Assembly (NCBI GenBank): GCA_946406115.1
Contig: OX291544.1
Coordinates: 8,308,001-8,372,000, forward strand
DNA from: Apoda limacodes
Lineage: Eukaryota; Arthropoda; Insecta; Lepidoptera; Limacodidae
Length of the DNA stretch: 64,000 nt
Direction of reading: 5' to 3'
A model generated the notes under the pieces. That model saw nothing but the letters and a program-made list of their open reading frames with translations, had not been told where the DNA came from and did no database searches. The translations under genes were made by a program, and so were the position numbers. Below, piece after piece: positions 56,993 through 64,000 of the stretch. Each line of letters starts with the position of its first letter. Position 1 is the stretch's first letter.

Positions 56993-57800
56993 CTTAATAT
57001 AATCATGAAGCTGTCGAAAGAATCCCACGCAGATAACTGAAAACTATTTGATAATATTAAATCATAACCTGATATTGTATTTAAATAATGTTCAAAGTTA
57101 TCCAAAGTTATTCAAAATTAAAGTTATCCAAAGATAGGACAAGAAACAAAGATATGCAACCGATGGAAGCGATGTTGCCATCAAAGCGTAATACCATTTA
57201 TCAAGTTGTTATTAATAACTTGCGCTGCTTAACAAGATAACTGCTGAAAGTTATCAAAGTTGCTTTAGACAACCAGAAATAGAAAACAACTTTATGGAGA
57301 AGTTACGAGCTTCAATACTTTTGAGTGACGGTTCAGCTCGACTGCAGTGGATTAACTTTGTACATTTATTATTGTCATTTTATGATTCATAAAAAAAAAA
57401 ACAATTTATGTTCTTTACTAGAAAACTTTCCAAAATTTTAAACTGAACTTAGTTTCACAGAAAACCATGACATTAGAAGAAAACTGAAAAAGTTTTGGAT
57501 TCAGCACACTTAAAAACTCTATAGAACTTACTTTCATCAAAAGGTAAAAAATAATGGAAAATATGGACAAAAAATGTTTTTAAATTGATAAAAAATTAAC
57601 CGCTGGTTCAATATTTCTGAAAAACTAATCAGTTTGATTCCAGGTGTCGAGGAATCGATTGAGATGTCGAATGAGTCAATGTGAAGGAAATTGGTTTCCT
57701 TAAAACGTTAAGAAAACACAATTACAGAAATTCTGATTTGCGGGACCATAGTAACTTCTCATCTCAAAGAGAAGTTAATAAAGTGATTGGGAGACGCTTA
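56993..57800. other. Unassigned AT-rich DNA
   Basis: Short GTTATCCAAAGTTATTC-type local duplications occur near 57098-57135. Nothing else recognised. Confidence 0.4.
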
Positions 57801-57805
57801 AATTC

Positions 57806-58035
57806 ATGATAGTTTACGAAGCGAAAACTGTTCTTTGGAACGTAAGACTCAAAAACTATAAAACAAAGGTGCCAGAATCGCTACTTAGAGCAAGCCAAAG
57901 CCAGCCAAACATGGACTTCAATTCCTACACCACATAACAGTAAATATGTCTTGTCCAGCATCTTTCGATCTTATTTTAATGCTTTAAGAATAAAGTAACT
58001 GAACCAAGTGGACCATATTTTGTACCAGCCGGTAT
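57806..58035 (+). repeat. Dispersed repeat S, copy 1
   Basis: ACGAAGCGAAAACTGTTCTT, GGAACGTAAGACTCAAAAAC, ACATGGACTTCAATTCC, AAATATGTCTTGTCCAG and AATAAAGTAACTGAACC recur in the same order at 60315-60531, about 2.5 kb away. The class is unknown; the second copy follows a piggyBac-like coding scrap. Confidence 0.7.
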
Positions 58036-58186
58036 CAAAGTGAACTTTCATCAAAGGAACTCTGTCCAAGAGCACTTCGACGGTATTAACTCTGCTTCAG
58101 AGATCACCACCGCAGAAGTTGTCGACATGCTACAGCCTACAGCAGAAAGAACTTCACATGTGTACAAAGTTGTCAACAAGTGTTAA
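57980..58186 (+). CDS. Orphan open frame overlapping repeat S, 68 codons
   Basis: The frame opens after a stop at 57977-57979 and has no ATG at its start. It reads NKVTEPSGPYFVPAGIKVNF, HQRNSVQEHFDGINSASEIT, TAEVVDMLQPTAERTSHVYK and VVNKC, then TAA at 58184-58186. The composition is GC-richer and protein-like. The first part is also readable in the other repeat copy (60481 onward, NKVTELCEPCYVPTGINT), so it is probably a fragment of a transposon-encoded protein. I do not recognise the family. Confidence 0.3.
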   Translation, partial: CFKNKVTEPSGPYFVPAGIKVNFHQRNSVQEHFDGINSASEITTAEVVDMLQPTAERTSHVYKVVNKC

Positions 58187-58723
58187 TACGGGTATTATAT
58201 GAATAATAATGACGCATAGATCGTAACTGGGGTGTCACGGGCGGAAGAAAGCGGGCAGCGCGGATGTCGGTAAAAAGTTAATTACGTGTTAACCACGCCA
58301 GGGGCACTGCAAACAATGGGGGCACTCAGTGACAGATAAATTGTTACTATAAATATCTCTCGTTTACATTTTTTGACAGAATGATGAATCTAGAACTGAT
58401 AAAATATAGACATGACATTGACAAACACAAATTGAAAACGTATCAAAAATGTAAAATGTAATGAGAAATCTTATCCGCCCCGATTTCGTGGACATATAAT
58501 AATCGATTCTTTAGTTCCACAACTTTAACTCCTTGCTATATTAATAGTTATTTCCGCGGTTTCATCCGCTGCTCCGCTGCACAAACTCACTAGCGTTATT
58601 TATAAATGTAGATACTGAACTAGCCAGTAAGCGATACTTTACATACACGTAATAAGTGCCAAAGTTCGTCTGATTTATTCACCTTCACGTTAAAGACCGA
58701 AAAAGCGTAACTCGTTAGATATA
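58187..58723. other. Unassigned DNA
   Basis: A GC-richer piece at 58225-58330 (CGGGCGGAAGAAAGCGGGCA) has no recognised identity. 58558-58590 resembles a scrap of a Helitron end. Confidence 0.35.
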
Positions 58724-59206
58724 CTAGCTGGCCCGGCAGACGTTGCAGAAAGTTGATGCGCTGTAGCGCTATGTGCTACAACAAAGGGGTAGTTATTACC
58801 CACGGCTACACCCGCGTGGATTTCTATTAGACACTTACCCAATCCGGACATTTTTATGACGATAAACTAACTTACACCGCCATTTCTTAAGAATGTAGGG
58901 AACCCGGGCATTTTTATGTCGATAAACTAACTTACACCGCCATCTGTCAGAAATGTTTGGAACTCTTAGCCAGCGCACACCATATAAAGTTTCCAGACGG
59001 CCAGATTTTTCCGACATCTTCATCAATTGTCGTCATATTTCAACAAATTAACACAAAACAATATTTAACTATACGTATAAACCATCCTCTTGAATCACAC
59101 TTCCCCCCGATGAAAACCGCATTAAATTATGTTGCGTAGTTTAAAAGATCAAAGCGTAGATTACTACAGACAACGGAGGGCGACTTTATTTTATACTATG
59201 TATGGA
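58724..59206 (-). mobile_element. Helitron (non-autonomous), both ends visible
   Basis: On the minus strand it begins A|TCCATACATAGTATAAAATA, then AAGTCGCCCTCCG. It ends GTCTGCCGGGCCAGCTAG|T (58724 is the terminal base). A|TC at the 5' end, CTAG|T at the 3' end and absence of TIRs and target duplications are the marks of Helitrons. Interior: AAACCATCCTCTTGAATCAC and ATGAAAACCGCATTAAATTA. It contains an internal tandem duplication of about 60 bp (58848-58967; CGATAAACTAACTTACACCG in both units). No Rep/helicase, so it would need an autonomous partner. Confidence 0.75.
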
Positions 59207-59360
59207 TGCATACACCCTACATAAGGAGGGTAGTGTTTTTCGAGCATAAGAATGTATGTAGGTATATTTCTTTGGCACGCACGTGCCGTTGTCAAAGAAA
59301 CGGTTTGACGGAATTTACTTTTAAGGTGTAATTAAATTCGTCTTAATTATGGCAGTGACA

Positions 59361-59573
59361 TCCATATTAATATTACAAATGCAAAAGTAACTCTGTCTGT
59401 CTGTCTGATTACGATGAAAATTAGCATGGAGATAGTTTGAGTCCCGGGAAAGGACATAGGCTACTTGAAAACGTAAAGTGTGAGTCCGTTTTTTTCTATA
59501 GTTGAGGAGTTACCGCTGAAATCCTACACCGGTAACCGAATTTAGGGCGAGTGAAACCGCGAGCAAAAGCTAG
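59361..59573 (+). mobile_element. Helitron (non-autonomous), both ends visible
   Basis: Starts A|TCCATATTAATATTACAAAT and GCAAAAGTAACTCTGTCTGT, has GATAGTTTGAGTCCCGGG, and ends GGGCGAGTGAAACCGCGAGC, AAAAGCTAG|T. Only 213 bp long. It is the best preserved copy of the family seen at 20771, 21060, 36556, 50690 and 56806. Confidence 0.8.
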
Positions 59574-60030
59574 TAGGGTATAAAATTCAAATATGGTGTC
59601 CGCAAAAATAACTATTAAATCTATTGAAATTATAAACTAATATTTATTTCTTCTTTTTTTCAATTATATTTACGTTTAAGAATGGATGTGGAGTCTCACA
59701 GACTCCTTACTGTACACACATCCCCTCGCTTCCCAAGATTGGGCGTCTCATTAGCTTTAGTTTTAGTTTCGAAACGACTAACGAGGAAGGAGGTACCTTC
59801 CTAGAGGCCTTTTACGCATGTAATATCCATCGAAATATTGACCGGAGACTGTGAGGCTACACGTGCATTGTTACCATACAATATATTTTATGAAGTGACG
59901 TATGATTTAGGTTTTGTAGTGCAAAATAGCAGAAGGAAGTGAAGCGCATTGTTAAAATAGAAAGCGATAATCCAGAAATCCTAAACAGGCTCCTGCAAAT
60001 TGACTAGCAGCGGATCCACCTCTTGAAGAA
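59574..60030. other. Unassigned DNA
   Basis: 59690-59860 is GC-richer (GAGTCTCACAGACTCCTTAC, ACTAACGAGGAAGGAGGTAC) without a recognised identity. It could be the flank of the piggyBac-like scrap. Confidence 0.35.
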
Positions 60031-60041
60031 GAAGTTGTTAT

Positions 60042-60309
60042 TTTCAGATCACTCTGACAATGAAGAAGCTATAATTTTTTTTAAATATCTAAACCGGAAT
60101 AAAAATAACCATGACAGTCGCGAGGACGAAAGTCAGATCTAGGGCCAGAACATGAGCCAGGACGAGGACCATGGCGCAGTCACCGAAGATAAATCTGTCA
60201 GTTTTAGATTTCACTATTTCTATGCAAAAAATATATATACAAATGGGCAAAAACGCCACCTTCTAAGAGTACGTCAACCAAGGCATAATATCATACCATC
60301 CTTCTTCAA
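60042..60309 (+). pseudogene. piggyBac-like transposase N-terminal fragment
   Basis: One frame, interrupted by a single TAG at 60139-60141, reads an acidic stretch (SDHSDNEEA, DSREDESQI, SQDEDHGAVTED). It then reads YFYAKNIYTNGQKRHLLRVR and QPRHNII. An acidic N-terminus followed by an aromatic-rich YGKN..W-type block and RxHNII is the start of the piggyBac transposase domain. The conserved W is lost and the frame ends at 60307-60309, before any catalytic Asp. It is a dead fragment. Repeat S begins just after it. Confidence 0.5.
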
Positions 60310-60314
60310 ATGAT

Positions 60315-60531
60315 ATTGTACGAGGCGAAAACTGTTCTTTGCAACGTAAGACTCAAAAACTGCAAAACAAGGATGACTGAAACGCACCATAGAGCGTATC
60401 GTAAATAATTTTGACATGGACTTCAATTCCCTAGAGGCAAATATGTCTTGTCCAGTACCTTTGATCTTTAATGCTTAGAGAATAAAGTAACTGAACTATG
60501 TGAACCATGTTATGTGCCAACCGGTATAAAT
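60315..60531 (+). repeat. Dispersed repeat S, copy 2
   Basis: Matches 57806-58035: TACGAGGCGAAAACTGTTCT, GCAACGTAAGACTCAAAAAC, ACATGGACTTCAATTCCCT, AAATATGTCTTGTCCAGTAC, AATAAAGTAACTGAAC. Confidence 0.7.
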
Positions 60532-60807
60532 ACCTTTATATTATGTCGTTTAAGAAAAAAAAAGTTATTTTCTTATGTTATTAGGTTAAGAAGTTTAAAA
60601 GTGCTTAGTATACTTAAATTTATATGTGCTATATTGTTAGATTTTTCGAATTTTAATATTTATTGTAATAATAGTTATAATATAATAGTTCATTCATCTT
60701 TATATTCGTTAAGTTATGAACCTGTTTATTATATTTTTTTTGTAAAAACATGCTCTTGAATATAAGGAGCCTGTGAGACTCTAGGTCAGCATTATAGCCG
60801 TGTAAAT
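60532..60807. other. AT-rich spacer
   Basis: T- and A-rich. The open frame at 60514-60759 is a composition artefact. Confidence 0.45.
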
Positions 60808-61257
60808 AAAAAAATCGGCCAAGTGCGAGTCGGACTCGCGCTCGAAGCGTCCGTACCAATATTTATAAAAACGGCTAAAAAATCACGTTTGTTGTATGGG
60901 AGCCCCCCTTAAATATTTGTTTTATTTTAATTTAATTATTCATTTTTAAAGTGAAAATATAACTAAATATTCTGTGAATACTTCAAGCGTCTACCTGTTG
61001 CCGTTATCAATATCGAGCAATAAGATCAAAAAAATCACGTTTGTTGTATCGGAGCTCCCTTAAACATTTATTGTATTATATTTTTTAGTATTTGTTGTTA
61101 TAGCGGCAGCAGTAATACATCTTCTGTGAAAATTTCAACTGTCTAACTATCATGGTTCATGAGATACAGCCTGGTAACAGACAGACGGACGGACGGACAG
61201 CGGAGTTTTAGTAATAGGGTCCCGTTTTTTACCCTTTGGGTACGGAACCCTAAAAAT
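60808..61257 (+). mobile_element. GGTACGGAACCC-family element, copy 10 (best preserved)
   Basis: AAAAAATCGGCCAAGTGCGA, GTCGGACTCGCGCTCG, ATCACGTTTGTTGTATGGGA, TATTTGTTGTTATAGCGGCA, TCATGAGATACAGCCTGG, GACAGACGGACGGACGGACA, GCGGAGTTTTAGTAATAGGG, CCCTTTGGGTACGGAACCCT. GCGAGTCGGACTCGC near the start forms a tight hairpin. It lacks the 5S-like segment. No coding capacity; the superfamily is not established from sequence alone. Confidence 0.8.
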
Positions 61258-62358
61258 AACGTCCATACTTAAAGGATAAGCCTTGTATTTAACTGTTCAC
61301 CAAGTATACTCAATTTGTGTTTTATTATTTGTATGTATACGTAAATATATGTTATCTGTACAGTATGTGCATAGGTATATTTATAGTAATACTCTTTAGT
61401 ATTCCTTATTAAATATTACTTTTGTTCCTTTATGTATCTTCTACAGTTTTCCTGTTAATATTAACCCAAAGGTTTACTGGTAGAGATCGCTTTTTATCTA
61501 TGAGGCCGCCTTATTGTGCCATTTCTTTCATTGTTATTTTTTTGTATTCTTGTTACTTGTGCAATAAAGAATTATTGTATTTGTATTATATTTTTATCAA
61601 AATCATAAAGAACTAGAGAACCCGCTAGATCGGTCCTATAATTAAAGGTGATGGCGGTGATTATTGTTAAATAAACGTAGATGCAAGTACGTAATTTTCA
61701 CAGAAAAGAAACCGTGCGAAAAGCTAGTACAATCATAATCGTAAATTAAAAAAATTCAACGTTTATCGTCAAAGAGATACGACCGTAAATCAGATTTTAA
61801 TATCTCCCTAACGTCAGTAAACACCTAGATAATTTTGGACCAGACTGTTCCAATTTTATAATCGCCTACATAGAAACCAAGGTTTAACAAATTTGTTCAC
61901 GAATAAGTGAATACCCATGTCTAATATATAACTATATATATAATTATTATAGATCTATTAAAATTTAATGATTTTTTTTATTATAAAAATTAATTAAATA
62001 TAAAAATTAATTTCTTTCACAATTATTAACTCCCATTTTAAAAACATGTTGGTATTTTTGATTGTAATTTAATATTTTACAAATACCTTTATTTCTCATC
62101 TTCGTCACGAAGTACGAAGCCTGGGATAAATTTTATGTTTATTAATAAATAAACAAATAAAATAAACGCTTACCTAACTAAATAATAGATTCTATCTATA
62201 CAATAATCATAAAATTCTATATTGCATTTGGTTTGTAGATAGGCGAACTTAATACCTATAGGCATTTTCTACCAGTTAACTTTGGTAATGTAGACATAAA
62301 CAAAGGGAGGTGACGTGTTTGGTGTAATAGATGGTAGTAGCTTAAAACCGACCGGTAG
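61258..62358. other. Unassigned AT-rich DNA
   Basis: No shared repeat. The open frame at 61422-61616 is hydrophobic and AT-driven. The 62080-62250 interval is featureless. Confidence 0.45.
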
Positions 62359-62709
62359 ACTTTTATTTTAATCCTAAATAATATACTCGTGTATATTTGT
62401 GAAAATCTGTTTGTTTGTTCCTTTGTTGGTTTATTGTTAATCGCATCTGTGAAATCAATTGAGGTGGCAAAGATTGTTGAAGGGAGAGACAAAGACATAG
62501 ACATAGACATTTATCCCGAAAAAAATTATGAAAAAAATCCACGTGGACGAACTATAGCTACAGCTTTAGCTTACTATCGCAAACTTTACCTCTATAATCA
62601 AAAGGTTTCCGTAGACAGCCCACAGTCGAATCTAGCGCTAGAATTTAGCGAGAACAGAGCCGCGGGGATAAGCAAGTTAGAGTTCAAAAGATTACTCATA
62701 GAAAATTAA
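62359..62709 (+). CDS. Best orphan exon candidate, secreted-type sequence
   Basis: A frame of 116 codons is open from just after a TAG (62356-62358) to TAA at 62707-62709 and contains no Met, so it could only be an exon. It begins with a hydrophobic run (LFVCSFVGLLLIASVKS) that looks like the end of a signal peptide. An acidic repeat (DKDIDIDI), PRGRTIATALAYYRKLYLYN, SVDSPQSNLALEFSENRA and ISKLEFKRLLIEN follow. GC is higher than the surroundings, and an AATAAA lies at 62883. I do not recognise the family. The only upstream AG near the frame start (62358) lacks a pyrimidine tract; an inner acceptor (AATTGAG, 62463) is possible but would cut off the hydrophobic run. Confidence 0.35.
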   Translation, partial: TFILILNNILVYICENLFVCSFVGLLLIASVKSIEVAKIVEGRDKDIDIDIYPEKNYEKNPRGRTIATALAYYRKLYLYNQKVSVDSPQSNLALEFSENRAAGISKLEFKRLLIEN

Positions 62710-63120
62710 GCACATATGTAGGTACTTATATTGAAAGTACTTTTAGTGAAAAAGTAATTGCTGGGCTTTAGGGGGCTTACACGCATATCACTGAAATCTT
62801 GCACTTTCAGAACACAAATGATGAATTAGTTGCTAACTTATTGAAATCCCGAAAAACTTATTTATTTATACAGATTTATAATGAATAAACAAAGGAGAAC
62901 CAAACCCAATTCGTATACCTTTCAAGTTAGCCGCGTGCTTTCCCAAGTAAGTTGATTATTCTATGAAAAGTTAATGAAGCCTAGATTTTACGCTTTATAA
63001 ACTTATTTACCGTGTGTAATTTTCTGTAATACTGTCCTAAGCCTTTTTCATCAACTTTGAGATCTTTGAAAAAGAAAGTTTTTTGTTTAGAATTAAACAA
63101 AAAATAAAATATACGTAATA
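62710..63120. other. Possible 3' flank of the exon candidate
   Basis: AT-rich, with AATAAA at about 62883. No repeat recognised. Confidence 0.3.
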
Positions 63121-63121
63121 T

Positions 63122-63426
63122 GTGCACGGCTCTAAGAATACACACCTACTTTAGTCATCACAGGGACTCATGTAGTCCCGCACGGCTCTAAGAATACGTA
63201 CCTACTTTAGTCATCACAGGGACTCATATAGTCACGCACAGCTCTAAGAATACGTACCTACTTTAGTCATCACAGGGACTCAAGTAGTCCGCACGGCTGT
63301 AAGAATACGTACCTACTCTAGTCATCACAGGAATTCATGTAGTCACGCACGGCTCTAAGAATACATACCTATTTTAGTCATCACAGGGACTCATGTAGTC
63401 ACACACGGCTCTAAAAATTCGTACTT
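63122..63426. repeat. Minisatellite, period about 56 bp, 5.4 units
   Basis: Units carry GCACGGCTCTAAGAATACGT, ACCTACTTTAGTCATCACAG and GGACTCATGTAGTCAC with few differences, so the array is fairly young. It ends where the foldback at 63431 begins. Confidence 0.9.
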
Positions 63427-63430
63427 TATG

Positions 63431-63515
63431 AGCCTGAAAACGCTATGGGAAAAATTTGAAAAATCTTGATAGGTATTTAAGACTTTTTCAATTTTTCTAA
63501 TAGCGTTTTCAGGCT
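63431..63515. mobile_element. Short foldback element
   Basis: AGCCTGAAAACGCTAT at 63431-63446 is inverted exactly as ATAGCGTTTTCAGGCT at 63500-63515. The arms continue with complementary A- and T-runs (TTGAAAAA against CTTTTTCAA). 85 bp in total; a minimal MITE or simple hairpin. Confidence 0.7.
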
Positions 63516-64000
63516 AGGGCATAGAGTAAAACCTAACAAAACTTTCTAAACTCAAATATTTTCGACATGAGGTCAACCGAAATGAAGCTTATAACAGTAG
63601 TATCGTCTACGGAACCCTACCTACGGAACCCTAACTACACCAAGCATGGCCCATGGCACGATATCTTCTTAGCTGGTTCTCAAGAATTTCTTAACGCAGA
63701 AGATTCCCGTATTAGCTACAATCCAACGGGTTTATAGACTGTCGAGGTGCCAGAAATAACAAAAAAAAATCTAACATGTGTTATAAATTCTAAAAACAGC
63801 GTGTTCTTTCTTTACAAAAACATTAAACATTGCATAAACAACACTATTTTCGGTTGTACTGTCAAAGAATGTAAGTACTGTAGAAAGTATTTATGTTAAT
63901 ATTTAGCGATGTTGATACTTTAAGTGCAATAATGTTTTAAATAAGTAAAACGATTAACTGACCTAATAAATACTTTTATTTAATATGATTAATATATATA
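63516..64000. other. Unassigned DNA
   Basis: CTACGGAACCCTA occurs twice (about 63608 and 63621), a scrap of the GGTACGGAACCC family. Nothing else recognised. Confidence 0.4.

Noticed and set aside
29556..62709. A single gene joining MFLK (29567) to the exon candidate at 62359
   Set aside because: Phase fits, but the acceptor at 62358 has no pyrimidine tract and the intron would be 33 kb. Not supported without transcripts.
1..64000. A new defence, biosynthetic or other multi-gene system
   Set aside because: No set of adjacent intact genes exists; coding remnants are all from mobile elements or isolated orphan frames.

Overview
The window is AT-rich, gene-poor animal DNA, most likely from a moth or butterfly (Lepidoptera). 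The evidence is the repeat content: an RTE-type LINE ending in a (TGA)n tail, LINE 3' ends with the motif GTCGGCAACGCGCGAG, tRNA-derived SINEs, non-autonomous Helitrons with A|TC...CTAG|T ends, and an abundant non-autonomous family with GTCCGTCCG-type repeats and the sub-terminal motif GGTACGGAACCC. The organism call rests on remembered family resemblance, not on a search. There is no prokaryotic gene organisation, no CRISPR array, no intact rRNA or tRNA gene, and no complete protein-coding gene.

Layout. 1-17.9 kb holds scattered non-autonomous elements (5S-rRNA-derived repeats, a TA-microsatellite element, Helitron scraps, LINE tails) in unassigned AT-rich DNA. 17.97-19.83 kb is a broken Mutator-like (MULE) DNA transposon with TIRs of about 70-80 bp, a FLYWCH-like N-terminus and a MULE transposase remnant on the minus strand. 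20.8-25.6 kb has Helitron fragments, a 40-bp tandem array, a 5S-like SINE, a LINE tail and an internally deleted LINE (endonuclease joined almost directly to the end of the RT). 29.16-29.57 kb is GC-rich and carries the only good signs of a host promoter: a TATA box, a correctly spaced initiator, and a short coding start followed by a splice donor on the plus strand. 30-39.9 kb has three tRNA-derived SINEs, a 77-bp tandem array, a LINE RT scrap and two MITEs. 40.08-42.79 kb is an RTE-clade retrotransposon with 12-bp target-site duplications and several disabling lesions. 45-56 kb holds more of the abundant repeat family, a 69-bp minisatellite, a TTAA-flanked MITE with nested palindromes, and Helitrons. 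56.5-64 kb has several orphan open frames (one coding-like exon candidate at 62.36-62.71 kb), a piggyBac-like transposase N-terminal scrap, two Helitrons with clear ends, and a 56-bp minisatellite.

How the parts work together. Nothing here forms a pathway. The autonomous-type elements (RTE, CR1/Jockey-like LINE, MULE, piggyBac-like) are all broken, and the many short elements would have depended on such enzymes encoded elsewhere. If the promoter at 29.2 kb is real, the rest of its gene lies in unrecognised exons downstream or beyond the window, and much of 29.6-64 kb could be intron.
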